A stretch of 64,000 nt of DNA from Balaenoptera acutorostrata (Eukaryota > Chordata > Mammalia > Artiodactyla > Balaenopteridae), in NCBI RefSeq assembly GCF_949987535.1, contig NC_080067.1, positions 57,470,405-57,534,404 of the forward strand, written 5' to 3'. Of the stretch, positions 45,545 through 58,049 are shown piece by piece. Position numbers and translations under genes: made by a program. A model generated the notes under the pieces. It saw only the letters and a program-made list of their open reading frames with translations. It searched no databases and was not told where the DNA came from. Numbering within the stretch: position 1 is the first letter of the stretch; each line of letters begins with the position of its first letter.

Positions 45545-46020
45545 ACTCAGAAGGTTCAACTGAAGAGAGTTTAATGAAGGGGGTATTTACAGAGGTGTGG
45601 GACTTAGTTAAGGGAACTGGCAGGACGTGGCAAATCGCCCAGGTAATAGCAATAGTGGGAAGCCATTACTACCTTTAAGCCTAAAGGGACAAAAAGAAGG
45701 AATGATGTTATTTACCAGAGCCTGTGGGACAGAAAAGTAACTACTATGGTTGAGGATCCCCCAACAGAGCTGAGGTGATGGGGAAACTCAGCCATTGTTT
45801 GAAGAATGGCTTGAAAGAGGAGAAACTGGGGACGGGAGTGTGGGCAACACCTTGACCTCCTTCTTCCCACCCTTCAATCTCCTGGCAGTGTTCACTATCA
45901 GGACACCCAACCAGAATTCAGGGATAAGAGAATTTAGGTGGGGCCATCACTGGAGGTCATCCCTCCAAGGCACACAACAAGGAAGAGAAGAGTAGAGACA
46001 TAATTTGGGGAAGACAGTAG
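45545..46020. repeat. MER-like repeat, family not assigned
   Basis: Patches such as 'ttacagaggtgtgggactta', 'ccagagcctgtgggacagaa' and 'tcagccattgtttgaagaat' recall a mammalian medium-reiteration repeat. The name and orientation are uncertain. Confidence 0.35.
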
Positions 46021-46031
46021 GCAATCAGCTG

Positions 46032-46052
46032 TCATCATCATCATCATCATCA
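46032..46052. repeat. (CAT)n microsatellite
   Basis: Seven near-perfect CAT units. Confidence 0.9.
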
Positions 46053-46153
46053 CCATGATTATTTTGCCATTTTCCAAATTTTCAAATTTTATTTTTTAAA
46101 GAAATAATTCAGGTTTCAATATTCAACTTTTTAAGTTAGAAAAGCTGCAAAAA

Positions 46154-46281
46154 TATTGGGTTGGTCAAAAAGTTCATTCGCTTTTAAGTACAAATAAAAG
46201 ACACGTTTTTCATTTTTTCACCAAGAACTTTATTGAGCAATGTATTCATTAGACGAACGAACTTTTTTGGCCAACCCAATA
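46154..46281. mobile_element. Mariner-derived MITE, 124 bp, TA duplication
   Basis: Terminal inverted repeats begin ttgggttggtcaaaaagttc (46156) and end aacttttttggccaacccaa (46279). TA target duplications are at 46154-46155 and 46280-46281. This end sequence is that of the mariner family seen in ruminants and whales. The transposase gene is absent, so it is an internally deleted copy that depended on transposase supplied in trans. Confidence 0.9.
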
Positions 46282-46599
46282 GTACACAAAGTTCCAATAT
46301 CCTTCACCCAGTTACATTTCTCCCATTTCAAAATTGTCATATTTTATCTTATTATTTTATTTTTTATCATTTGATATGCATATATATTGGGAAATCATTG
46401 TCATCATTATTAAGTATATTTGGAGCTGAGAAGTCAGGCCATTCAGAGATCACGGTGAAGGTAGCAGAAAGAGAGAAAAGTAAGTGTCAGTGCTCTGAAG
46501 CAGACTTGCTGCGTTGGTTATGCAGATTTTGTAGGGGCTGGTATTCACAGAGACTATGTTCCCAAAGCAGAGAGATGAGTGTGGTTTGAATAAAATAAA

Positions 46600-47620
46600 T
46601 AAGGGAAATTGAGGGAGAGGTGCAACTGAAGAGATAGGCAGGGCCAGGTCATGTAGGTTCTTACAGTCATGCTAAGGAATTTGATTTATTTTAAATTTGT
46701 TTATTTTTGGCTGTGTTGGGTCTTCGTTTCTGCGCGAGGGCTCTCCCCAGCTGCGGCAAGCGGGGGCCGCTCCTCGTCGCGGTGTGCGGGCCTCTCACTA
46801 TCGCGGCCTCTCCTGTTGCGGAGCACAGGCTCCAGATGCGCAGGCTCAGTAATTGTGGCTCACGGGCCTAGTTGCTCCACGGCATGTGGGATCCTCCCAG
46901 ACCAGGGCCCGAACCCGCGTCCCCTACATTGGCAGGCAGACTGTCAACCACTGCGCCACCAGGGAAGCCCTGATTTATTTTAAATGTAGTAGGAAGGCCC
47001 TTGAGGTTTTAAATGAGGAAGTGGCTTGATCTGGTCTATACTGATAAAAAACAACTTTGGGTGCTACCTGGAGATTGAATTTTGGACAGGCAAACAGAGA
47101 ATCAGGAAAGTTGTCACAGTACTCTTGTGCGTGACGATGGTGGCTCGGACTAGAGTGGAGGAAATGGAGAGAAAAGTGGACTGAATCTGGGTACGTGGGA
47201 AGTAAAGCCAATAAGGCTTTCTGATTGGTTGAATATGAGAGGAGTTGAGGATGATGAAAAAAAGAGGAATCAAGGATGATTCCAGACCTTTGGTTTAAAC
47301 ACCTAGGTAGATTAGATTGGCATTTACCAAGAGTGAAGGCCTGGAAATAGAAGAAATATCTGTATTTTGCATGTGTGTGGGATTTGGGGTAGGGCAGGAT
47401 TGGAGGGAGTGATATGTGGTAATTGCAGAATCAGGACCAATGTCTATGAGGCAAAGAAGTAGGCATATTGAGGAGATAATGCAGCAATCGGGGGTGAATT
47501 AAGACCTGAAATATACATTTAAATGTCATCAGCATATTGATGGTAATTAAAGTTATGGAAAGTATAGTTAAAGAAGAGGATTAAGGATTGAGCTCTCCGG
47601 GTCTACCCCAACACTGAGAG
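46600..47620 (-). repeat. L2 remnant, antisense, interrupted by a SINE
   Basis: 'gcagggccaggtcatgtagg', 'agtggcttgatctggtctat', 'gatggtggctcggactagag', 'gaatcaaggatgattccaga' and 'catcagcatattgatggtaa' are collinear with the antisense L2 at 18.7-19.8 kb. The CHR SINE at 46697-46970 splits it. Confidence 0.7.
46682..46985 (-). mobile_element. CHR-type SINE, antisense, 15-bp target duplication
   Basis: Body 46697-46970. Exact duplication tgatttattttaaat at 46682-46696 and 46971-46985. Box B complement at 46905-46915 has one change (ggtTcg to ggtCcg context, gggcccgaacc). The body is more GC-rich than the other copies, with many CpGs still present. That hints at a younger or methylation-spared copy. 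Confidence 0.92.
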
Positions 47621-47708
47621 ATCCCACAAAGGTATAGACAACATAGGAGAGTAAGAATAAGCTGACAGTGAAGTAGGGGAAACCAGGAGTGTTTGTGACA
47701 TGAATGTC

Positions 47709-47734
47709 AAAAAAAAAAAGAAAGAAAGAAAGAG
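47709..47734. repeat. A-run with (GAAA)n
   Basis: Eleven-base A-run followed by four GAAA units. Confidence 0.85.
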
Positions 47735-47904
47735 TTTTAAGGAAGAGGAAGTGATATCCTGTGTCCTGTGAGCTGTACATACCATTTCCTTTCAGTTTCA
47801 ATAAGCTTATGCTAAAGTTGATTCTTTTTTCCTCTGTATCATTTATCTTCTCTGTATTGTATCCTTCCAATCATCACTTAAGTATATTCAAATCTTTTCT
47901 CTCT

Positions 47905-47962
47905 TAAAAACAAAAACTAACCAAACAAACAAAAGAAAACCAAAAACAAACAAACAAACAAA
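47905..47962. repeat. (CAAA)n low-complexity tract
   Basis: Degenerate CAAA units with four clean copies at the end. Confidence 0.88.
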
Positions 47963-48639
47963 TCTCTCCCCAAACTCCAGTTCCCGCAACTTCCCCACCC
48001 CTCAGTATTTCAGTCATTTCCAAGAGCAATCTAAACTCTGTTTCCAGTTCTTTATCACCCAGACAGTTCTTAATCCCCTTAACTGAGATGTGATTCTTTT
48101 GGTAGCAAGTTACTAAATGCCCAGCTAAAAGTGACTTTAAAATGAGGGTTTATTTTTTCTATGTCAGATGATTTCTATGCATTTTTATGCATGTTTAAGT
48201 CAGCAATTCAAGGGTGTTGATACTCTGTGATCTTGGCTTTCCCCTCATGGTTACAAGGCAGCTGCAGTGGTTCTAAGAATATGTCCTCATGTAAGACATG
48301 TTTTTGTCTCTCAGTGTTTCACATTTCATTAAGGAAGAAAAACCTTTCAAGAAGCCACCAGCAGTCGTCACTTAGGTTTCACTGGCCAATGCTAGGATAC
48401 ATTCTCTAGCTCCAAGGGAGGCATCTTTAGCCTCAGTGGTGGGAGACAGGCTCTGTCAACAAGAAAAAAGAGGGCAATGGCCATTAGGTAGGCAACAGAG
48501 TGCTCTCTTCCACACCACTCCAGTATTGCTCTCACCAGATCCCTCCGCTAAGAGAGCTTTTACATCCATTAGTGATAGTAGCTCCATTGTGGTTTTTAGT
48601 TTTTATTTCACTTGATATCCCTCCTTTTAGGAAAAACTT

Positions 48640-49240
48640 TTTCCTTTGAATTCAGCGACACCATGCTCTTCTGGATTTCTTCCTCATATGTCTACTTCTC
48701 AGTGGCTTCCCATTGTTCTTAGGATAACCCCAAATGCCTATCCTACCCTACTAGCCCAAGTAAGTTTCATCACTAGATTCCCTGCCATTTCAGCTCTGCC
48801 GAAGAGCACATTACCTCATGATCTCTGCCCTTCAGTTACACGGATCTGCTTTCAGACACTTGAACCATACTCCCATGCCTTAGGGCTTTCCTACATGCTG
48901 TTCAGCCTTTTTCCCTGGAGTTCTTGCAATGCCTTTATCTAGTTCATGCCTGTCTATCTTCCAATTTCAGTTCAAAAGTCACTTCATCAGGGAAGTATCT
49001 CCTAATTCCCTCCACTTTACCTGCCCCATGCTGCCCTCCTTTTTCAGTCTTATAGTTTTCTGTACTTTTGCATTGTTGCGTTCATCAGTTTGTATATATA
49101 TTAGATTACCAATGAATGCCTACTAGACTAAACTACTTGATCTTATAGCAGTGTCTGTTTTGTTCACCATTTTATTCTTAATGCTCAGCTCATTGCTTAA
49201 CTCAGTTAAAATACAGTTGTTTAATGGGTGAATGAATGAA
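48640..49240 (+). repeat. L2 LINE 3' end, sense
   Basis: 'cagtggcttcccattgttct', 'ttacacggatctgctttcag', 'tcagttcaaaagtcacttca', 'cagtgtctgttttgttcacc' and the terminal 'gtttaatgggtgaatgaatg' follow the L2 3' end in sense order. It ends in the typical TGAATGAA repeats. Confidence 0.8.
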
Positions 49241-49249
49241 TTTCAGTGT

Positions 49250-51275
49250 GTCTTTTCAATTAACTACACTCACATTTCTAATTTTCTATTTCTACTTTGC
49301 TGGGGAGTAACCAAATCCCCAAGTCCTTTCAGGTGTGTGTGTGGATGTGTGTGCTCGTGCACATGCATGTTGGTATGTGAATATCATAGCAAATAGGCTT
49401 GGCAGGAATGACTGACAACTCTCGCATAACAATGCACAAACTCTGTGACATTTATTTGGTTACTCAGGAGCCTTACATGCTAATTTTCTGCTTCTTGAGT
49501 TTGTTAAGTTCAGCAGAGATTGACAAACAGGTGGCATCTAGACCAATGAGGTTATTTAATTTCTTGTTGAAAATAAGATTATGAGAAAGTATGGCAAACT
49601 TTTCTGTATTCACATTTTTTCCTAATAACTGAAATAATCTGAAGAAATTAATGTCTGATTGCACTTAAAGAAGAAAAGTAAAACTATTACCATAACTGTA
49701 TTTATGATAATTTTATGCTATAATGATAAGACATAAACAGACCCATTTCAAGAGTCTCTATAACAGGTTTGAGTGAAAGGCTAGTCTTAAATAATTTGGA
49801 GTTAAACACTGTAATAGCACTTTTTTGTAAGAGTGTCACATACATATTTTTATTTTATTTAAAAAAGAAATTATAATCAAGGACCTTATTTATAAATCTG
49901 TTATCCTGGGTTATTGGGAATTTTTAAACTTTTATTTAAAATAAAAATGTTATATGAGATGCAATTATTTTTTAGCATGTGTGGATGAAAATTGGCTATG
50001 CAAAATTATATTTTGCTATGAGAATTCTTAGATACATACCCTAAATAGTGATTTAAAAAATCAATATTTATTAATTAACATTAATTACCACATATTTAGA
50101 GAGCTACTAATGTAGGCTAGGCACTGTGGTAATGAGTTGATTGCAAATTTCAGAGTTGCAATATGTATTTTTATAAATCATGTAGGAATTTTGATGTGCT
50201 GTAATTACCCTTTGGACTTAGTGTAATATAGGTATCTTAGTTACTTGTGAAGTACTTCTAAGCTAACCGAAAACAGGCCAAAAGAAAGAAAGAAACAATA
50301 ATAAATTAAAAAAGCCAACATGTTCATAACTAAGACAACCAGTATGGCCTCTGGAAAATTCTAAACCTTGAGTATTTTATTGTTCAAACACTGGCATCTC
50401 TTCCTCCTGTAATACTTCAACCAGCTAAGATTGAACTATTAAAATGTTGGATGTTGTTACCCAAATATTACCTAGAGCTCAAGAACTCAAGGCATGTTTT
50501 ATTGATCTTTCTTGGGAACCAGTAAGGGTAGAAGTACCAATCAGTAGAGTTCAGCAATTGATTGGATCCTTGCATTTGTACTGTTTGCCAAAAGTTAGAT
50601 GTGGTCTATATTGCAGAATTTCTATTTCCCTGGCCCAGACAAGAGTTGGATCTACAAAAGATAAAGAAAGTTTAACTTGGTTATAATCAGTTTTTTGGTG
50701 TCTACATGACAATAAAAGAGAGTTTTTCAGAGATAAATCATCTTTGGGGATAGGAATTGGTCCCAGATGACTCTGATGTTCCCACAGTGTAAAGATCTGT
50801 CTAGGAATTCTCTTTCCAGACCTAAAGCACAGTTCTGTCCATTCTGTAACCATCTTACAGAGTTGGGTTTGAAAGGGACTTAGGCTGTTTCCCCAGGGAC
50901 ATGTAGACAGCATCAAACATGAGGATGAATCGGAGAGAAAGGAGTATGAAGAGACAGGAATTTACTCTAGAAATTATTGAGTGCCAGAGAGGTCCATTAC
51001 AAGCAAGTCAGATACATCTCCCGATCAACTTCAAGCAATTAACACCTATATGAGCTTTGATGTAAGAGAATCAATCAAACAGATTGAACTGTCTAGGCAT
51101 GGCTGAAATCCTTGATTCTGAATTAAAAGGGTGGTAAAGTACCAAATTCAGTTAGAGCTTTTAGTAGCACTTGGGGAATTTTACAATCTAGCTAACCATA
51201 TGATTATCCAGTCCTCTTGGGAAAATATAGACTCCTGAGCACACTTGTTCCTCCCACCTCATTCATTTCTATTTT
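49250..51275. other. Unassigned noncoding sequence
   Basis: Mostly AT-rich. A short L2-like antisense patch ('taggctaggcactgtggtaa') is at about 50113-50135. Nothing else recognised. Confidence 0.4.
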
Positions 51276-51279
51276 TATT

Positions 51280-51510
51280 TTCTGAGCCTTTGCATTAGTC
51301 AAGCATTGCACTGAGTTTTACATGGACCACATCATTTAGCTCTCAAATGGGGAAGATTCTATTATCACTACCATTATGTAGATATGGAAACTGAGGTTTA
51401 GAAAAGTTATCAACTTACTTAACTTCACCCAGTTAGAACATCTCCTGCCCCCAGGGCCCACCTTTCAGCATAGCCGCATGTCATACATGTAGTAGGCCTT
51501 CAATACATAT
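51280..51510 (-). repeat. MIR/L2-type fragment, antisense
   Basis: 'attatcactaccattatgta', 'gatatggaaactgaggttta' and 'gtcatacatgtagtaggcct' resemble the reverse complement of the MIR core and a flanking L2-like end. Confidence 0.5.
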
Positions 51511-51514
51511 TTGA

Positions 51515-53615
51515 GGAATAGAATAATAACTCACAAGTCAACATTAATACCATTCTTTTAATTTTCAGGTTGGTTTTATCATTGTTCTATAAACATTCGT
51601 GATTTAGGCCACAGATATTCAACCATGTGCTGTGCACTCACAAAAGAAACTAGAAAGATTCTCCCCATGTGATATTTTCTTTATACTTTGAAAGTGTACT
51701 GTAATATTCTATGAAAAATCTGTCCTTCCCTTGCTGCTCCTTCCTTTTCCTCATGAATTGTTTTAAACCTCCCATGTAGGTTAAATTTCTTACCACTTAA
51801 TTGTTGTATGAGTTTGCTCAGTGCCTAAATTCTTCACCTGTACAGTGGGCAATAAGAATAATGCTTCATGGCATAACTTTGAGAAATAAATTCGATAAAG
51901 CTTGTGAAGTTGTGCTTTTCAGACTATCTGTGGTGAAGGACCATTTTTGAAAGGACTGTTTTCCTTAAGGAAAAATTAAATGAAAAATCAAAAGAAATTT
52001 TTATGGTTAGATTCAGCAGATGATGTTACTGTGCCAAATTGCTATAAAATTTTGCAACGGTTACTCTCATTTCTGTGCTTGTCTCATGGCAGACTGATAG
52101 GGAATAGATCCCTGAATGTTGGTAGTCCTCTGGCCCTGTTTTCAGTAACACTGATATAAAGCCCCCAAAAGACTACCCTGCACACAGTAAATGCTCGGTA
52201 AGTATTTGCATTTCCACTGAAAACAAACAAGGTACCAATGACACTAGGAGTCATTTCTTGCCCTTTTAACCCTCCCTGTCCTCCAAACTACTTGTTTCTT
52301 TCTAGATTTTCTCCCTTAGATTTTTAACCACTTCCTATCTTCCTCTGCACCTTTATTGCTCTTGTTAATTTATTTTGATCTTCCTTAAAATTTAACCCTT
52401 GGACTCGAGGCTCTCTCTTTTTCCATGCATTTCCTTGGGTCATTCATTTCATTAGAAGGTCACTTCTAAATCTGTATCACCAAGTCTCTCCTCCCTGCCT
52501 CTACCACTTCCTCCCTGGGTTTTGTGTCTTTCCATAGCAAGTCTCTAATTCAGATAATTCTGCCTTCAGGGTGACTTTAACCTTCAGCTTTGTTATTGCA
52601 CTCCCAGATTAAGGCAACAACCCCCTACTGTACTCACTACTATCATTTTCTTTCTGTTTCAAATTATCTCGTATGCAGTGGTTATTATTCACCATCTTAA
52701 TACCTCCCTCTACTTCAAAAGATTGCCATTTATTAATTTTTCCTTTTCAAATTTCTATTAGGAGTTGATACCTTATTATTTCCAAGCAAATTCAAGAGGA
52801 GATGTTCATTTTCTCTTGAGGTTTATTTTAACTCCAACAATGTCATCTACCTAGCTATTCTATTAAAAATTCACAATCCATCTCTTCGTAGCTTCTTTCA
52901 TTTATCCATCCACTGTTCATCCCTCACATCTTCTGTGAAGATTGTGTATAACTCTGGTCATGGTGAATTGTTTTATGTAAGAGAGGCACAATCTTCACTT
53001 TGTTCTAATCCCTCTGGGACATTTTCTTTGTCCAAATCTAGCTCTGTGAAGAAATCTGTTGTTCTCAAACTATGGGCTGAAGATCCTGGGGGAGTGCTAA
53101 AATTTCTACAAGTGATCTGTGACTCTATATGTACCCTAAGCATCAGTATTATTAACTATTCTGAATAATTAAAACTCTACTTTCACTAGTAAGAATCATT
53201 TTGCTCAAAAACATCAGTAGAAGATTATTCATCCAAAACAATTTGAAAACAAAATACAAGTCAGTACAAAATATAAATACAAGTATGCTTACTCCCAATT
53301 GCATTCAGAAGTTTTCACATCCCACATTTCCTCCACCCCTGAGCCCCCCAGTTTATCTCCTTTTTTTTCTTAGTTCTCTTCAGTACAGATCTATTACCCC
53401 TCCTGACCTGGTTCCCTCATGATATTTTACATTGCCTACGTTCTATTCCACATTTCAACTTTCACCATAGATGTTACCATTGCCCAGAATGTTTCTTTGT
53501 AGCTTTTCTGCCAATTAGTATTCATTTATTATTGTTGTTATTGTTACTATTACCGTTGTCATCTTCATCGTCGTTGAACTGACTTAATGACTCACTTCCT
53601 CCAAGAAACTATCTT
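51515..53615. other. Unassigned; possible L2 and hAT scraps
   Basis: A pyrimidine-rich section (52260-52930) and a 'gttgttctcaaactatgggc' patch at about 53058 hint at old L2 and hAT fragments, but neither is firm. Confidence 0.3.
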
Positions 53616-53622
53616 GACTAAC

Positions 53623-54101
53623 TTCAGGCAAGCTGTTTTCAAAGTGTGATCTGAGAATCCCTCAAAGTTCCTGATATCCTTTCAACTGCATATCTGTGTG
53701 TGGACAGATTTCCTTGTAATATATCAAGCAAAACAACATATCCCAACAGATTGAATGTAGAAGTAGATATGACAACCCAGCTGTCTTATAATAAGCCCAG
53801 CGTTAAAGACACTTACAAAAGTGTAAACCAGTGCCACTATTCACTTTTCACTGAATAGTTTTGATTTTGAAAATATTTTTATTTTTATAAATATATGTTG
53901 TTAATATTAATATGTAATAGATTCATTATTGTTTAAAAATAAAGCAGTAAATAAATATTTTAATTTTTTAAAAATTTAATTTCTATTATGGTAATCCGTA
54001 GGTGTATACAAAATGTAGAAAAAGTCTTTGGAGTACTCCATAATTTTTAAGAGTCTAAAAAAATCCAAAGACCAAAAATTTGAGAACTGGTCTTTTAGGC
54101 A
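53623..54101. mobile_element. Non-autonomous hAT element, about 463 bp
   Basis: The left end agctgttttcaaagtgtg (53631) and right end aaatttgagaactggtc (to 54093) form imperfect inverted repeats of the CAGTG-TTCTCAAA hAT type. Candidate 8-bp duplications ttcaggca (53623-53630) and tttaggca (54094-54101) differ at one base, and 8 bp is the hAT size. The AT-rich interior has no transposase frame. It is an old, fixed copy; family not named. Confidence 0.6.
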
Positions 54102-54164
54102 TTAAGATGTAAGGGGCATTTTGTTACTATTTATCTGCTCATACTCTCTAGCTTTATAAGTAAT

Positions 54165-54375
54165 AATAAATATCATTTACTGAGAGTCTACTATAGAGAG
54201 CCATGTTATGTACTTTATCTCTAATCCACATAATAACCCTGTAAATTAGCTTTCTTATTCTAATTTTACAGATCGTAAACTGGGCTTTAGAGAAATCAAG
54301 GAATCCTCCAAGTTCTCCCAGAAATTAAGTGGTAGAGTCAGACTACTGCTTGACTCCAAATCCTTAGTGTTTCTT
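54165..54375 (-). repeat. MIR/L2-type fragment, antisense
   Basis: 'aatatcatttactgagagtc', 'cctgtaaattagctttctta' and 'aattaagtggtagagtcaga' fit the same antisense pattern as at 51.3 kb. Confidence 0.5.
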
Positions 54376-55059
54376 ACTGTTTAACACTGTCTTTCATAAA
54401 TGCGTATTATTCCTGAAACCATCTCCTGTGGCATGAGTTAAAATTCTATGCACAAGGAGTTAATGAACAAAATGATTATTGAATAGATATGGACATTCTT
54501 CAGAAGCCCTTAATGGTGAAGGTTAATCTTAAAATGACCTGTTTATCTTTAGAAGTATTTTTTTCCAAAATATTTTCAGTTCTGGATTGCCTTCTGTAGA
54601 CAGTGGGATATTGGTTTTACAAATCAATACATTTCAAAGAATGAGCACAATTCATTCAGCTTTTCCTAAGGTAAGCTTTTGAAGCCCAATTCTGTTAATT
54701 CACCTGTAGATGCTTAACTTGATCTGGAAACATTTCATAATTCCATTTCTCAATAATATGCTTAGTCATTTCTCAACAGAGGAATTAAGATTTTCAAAGT
54801 TACCAGTGCACAATTAAGCTTTATTCAGTTAACTGGCCTCCTACCATGCTTGCAGGGTGCTGTGTCCTGCACCTCAGAGAACTAAAACAGCATCACAGAG
54901 GATACTGGCTTTTGTAGACTGAGCCAACATTGAAGACATAATGCTTAGGAAAAAAAAATGAATAATTGATTTTATTTGTTTCTGAGAACTTCTTGGAGGA
55001 AGTAGTACTGCAGGACAACTGACTCATCTTGTAGGAAACTTATATAAACTTTGTGCCGG

Positions 55060-55900
55060 GAAAGATCCTAGTGGATGAGACCTACCAGGGCAGCAGGGAA
55101 AAGAGAAACACCCCAGCTTAGCATACAGAAACACAGTAGTTACCTGAGGAAAGGAATTGGTAAAAAAGGTAATACATTTAGTTTTAGTCAAATTTGATGT
55201 AAAGGCTAGACTTTCAAATGGAAATGTCAGAGTAGTCAGTTAGAAATCTCTGACTGAGCTTAAGGAAAGAACTGGATGGAATTTACCGAAGTGAATGTTT
55301 TGGATTAGAGGTGAGAGATGAAGCCATATTTCTTTTGAATAGAAATCACAAAGAAATAAGCTTAAAGGGATGACTGCTAAACATTGTACAAATCCTATGT
55401 TAGACTGAAAGATGAAGAAAAGAACAAGATAAAAATGGCCAAAATAAAATATGGTAGAACATGCAATTATAATACACAAGTGCCTTCAAGTTCTAGTGAG
55501 AAAGAAGTTTCAGGAAAGAATATCAACAGTATAAAATGTTCCAGAGGATGTGGAATTAAGAGAGGAAAAGAATATTGTGCTTGTTAATCAGGAAGTCACT
55601 GGTGACCTGTGAATTGTTGGTGTGAAGGGTAGATGCTGGAAACACGAGAATAGAAATAAGATGATAGCTTAAGGAACTAATGGAAAGACAACAATTATAA
55701 ACAAAGAAATGAAAATAGGCAAGGTTTTAAAGAAGACTGATAGATGAAGTTAGGATGATGCATGGTTGACCTGAGAGAAAAGTTTATCTGCAGGTATCTG
55801 GTAAACACATGAAACATATATTCACTGAGCACCTATGGTATACAGGCACTCTTCTAGGTGCTTGGAATACCAGTGAGCATTTTAACTCCAAAGCTCTATA
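55060..55900 (-). repeat. L2-like remnants, antisense
   Basis: The part at 55180-55340 matches the inner L2 segment ('cagagtagtcagttagaaat'). The part at 55800-55900 matches the L2 3' end ('ttcactgagcacctatggta', 'caggcactcttctaggtgct'). The middle is not assigned. Confidence 0.5.
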
Positions 55901-56022
55901 CTGTGAAGCCTGACATCTTTTTTGACTACTTAACAATCGCCTGGCCCTGAGTTAATTAAGCAAAATTAGAAGAATCATGTTGTTGTGTATATGCTGTGGT
56001 GTGCTAGTAAACTAGCTCACTG

Positions 56023-56026
56023 CAAA

Positions 56027-56080
<54 letters not shown>
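56023..56080. repeat. A-run plus (TA)n microsatellite
   Basis: A 22-base A-run followed by about 17 TA units. Confidence 0.93.
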
Positions 56081-56083
<3 letters not shown>

Positions 56084-56251
56084 AAAAGCCCTGATGTAGT
56101 ACTTGAGGACTTCCTAGGTGTAAATATTACACGATGGCCAGTTTCTAGCTACAACATGATACCACTGACATGAGTTGGGGAAGATGTGCAGAATGGCCTC
56201 CCAGAAGTCAGTACAGCTGGCTCCAGCATGGTCCTGGTATGTCTTGTTTTG

Positions 56252-56458
56252 TGTTCTAGGTATATTTATATATATATATATATTTTTTAAACTTTTTATT
56301 TTATATTGGAATATAGCTGATTAACAATATTGTGATAGTTTCAGGTGCACAGAAAAGTAACTCAGCCATAAGTATACATGTATCCCTTCTCCCCCAAACT
56401 CCCCTCCCATCCAGGCTGCCACATAACAGTGAGCAGAGTTCCCTGTTCTAGGTATATT
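56252..56458 (-). mobile_element. Short 5'-truncated L1 (copy-A type 3' end), antisense
   Basis: Insert 56267-56443 carries the first part of a 3' UTR like that of copy A ('gaatatagctgattaacaat', 'aactcagccataagtataca'). Exact 15-bp duplications tgttctaggtatatt flank it (56252-56266 and 56444-56458). About 177 bp, with no coding part. Confidence 0.85.
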
Positions 56459-56864
56459 AACATACCTCTCTGCCTTTAGTTCATTCATCTGTACAATGGA
56501 GAAAATATTTTGCAATTATTATGGAGAGGGAGTTTATTGTTGAATAGTTTTGGTGGAACCAAAAACAGGAGGAATGCAAGCTATCAAAAAACGTACCATA
56601 AGTCATAGATCTTTATATGTGAAAATAATTTTAAATTTAGAGGTGAAAAACAACAGACAATTAAAAAATAAACTCACAGATGGTAGACAACTTTTAGCAA
56701 TACTGTAATAACACCTCACTTATCTAACATCATCAGGGAATGAGCTGCTTCACATAAATGAATTTTCCTATTAGAACCTGCAGATTTAAGCACTAGCACT
56801 TCTTAATTTTAAACAAATTTATGTGGAAACTTCAAAAATGGATTAGAAAATTCCTTGCCTCCTT

Positions 56865-57490
56865 TATTTTTATAACATATGTTGTGAATTCAAAAATAAT
56901 ATATGATCATTATATAACATTTTAAAATAGAGACAGAAGATAAAATAAAGATCTATTTCTAATCCCACCATCTAGAGACAATTAATATTAACATGTTGGT
57001 TTATTTCATTTTCACCTTCTTATTTGCATTCATATTTGTAACAAGTTGAAATATTTTATATCTAGCATATGTCACATAAATTTATTTGTAAGCATTTTCC
57101 TGCATTATTAACCATTCTTGGAATATGTGAGTTTTAATGGGTGCATAATATTTCATCAAATGGATATATTAGAATTATTTAAAATATATACATAATGTTA
57201 GTTATTTAGGTGGTTTCAATTTTTTTTATAATTATCGTGTGCTGAATGGGCAATTTTATTTATCTCTGTGTACATCTTTGACATTTCTGATAATAAGTTC
57301 CTGGAAGTGGAATTAGTGGGTCAAAAGATAAGGTTATTGTTTTAGACTTTTAGTGACATTGGTCAAATTTCAGTACAGATTGGTCAAACCTGGACTTCAG
57401 AAAGATTATGATAATTCATACTTCCACGAGAAGTGTATGAGAGTACCCATCTCTTTTGTGTTCTTGCCATCAGCAAGTGTTGCATGTTTG
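56865..57490 (-). repeat. Probable ancient L1M remnant, antisense
   Basis: 'tctaatcccaccatctagag', 'gataataagttcctggaagt' and 'ggaattagtgggtcaaaaga' resemble reverse complement of L1M 3' region and ORF2 tail. Decayed. Confidence 0.5.
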
Positions 57491-57789
57491 CCGTTGTTTT
57501 CAAACTTTGTGCTGTACGTCATAATGATTCAGAGTCACAATCGTTCCTGTAAGTGGGATAAATGAGATCATGTAAGGGAGAAAACCTACTATACTCCCTG
57601 GCACATAGTTATTATTTAGTAAATAGCTTCATAGGTCCGAGTTGTGAGTTCACGCAATAAAGATTTGTTTCTCATTCACGCTTCAGTATTGGGTCAGTGA
57701 GGAGTCTGCTCCATGCAGGCATTCAGGCATCCAGGCTTCTTCCATCTTTTGGCTCCACCATCACTTGGGGCCTCAGAATCCTTCTTTTT

Positions 57790-58045
57790 ATTTCTTTTTT
57801 CCAGCTTTATTGGGATATAATTGACATATAATGTTGTGTAAGTTTAAGGTGTACAACATGATGATTTGATACACATATATGTTGCACAGTGATTACCATA
57901 ATTACCATAATAAGGTTAGTTAACACCTCCTTCTCCTCACTTAATTGCATGTGTGTGGGGAGAAAATTTAAAATTTACTCTTAGCAACTTTCAAGAATAC
58001 AATACAGTATTGTTAACTATGGTTACTGTGCTGTATAGTACACCT
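57790..58045 (-). repeat. L1M 3' UTR fragment, antisense
   Basis: 'cagctttattgggatataat', 'aggtgtacaacatgatgatt', 'gttgcacagtgattaccata' and 'ttaactatggttactgtgct' match the L1MA/L1MB-type 3' UTR in reverse complement. Confidence 0.8.
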
Positions 58046-58049
58046 ATAA

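Noticed and set aside
46233..46589. 118-codon frame near the mariner element
   Set aside because: It starts inside the MITE terminal region and runs into unrelated sequence. No transposase motifs.
55985..56173. Frame rich in Lys and Ile-Tyr repeats
   Set aside because: Translation of an A-run and (TA)n microsatellite.
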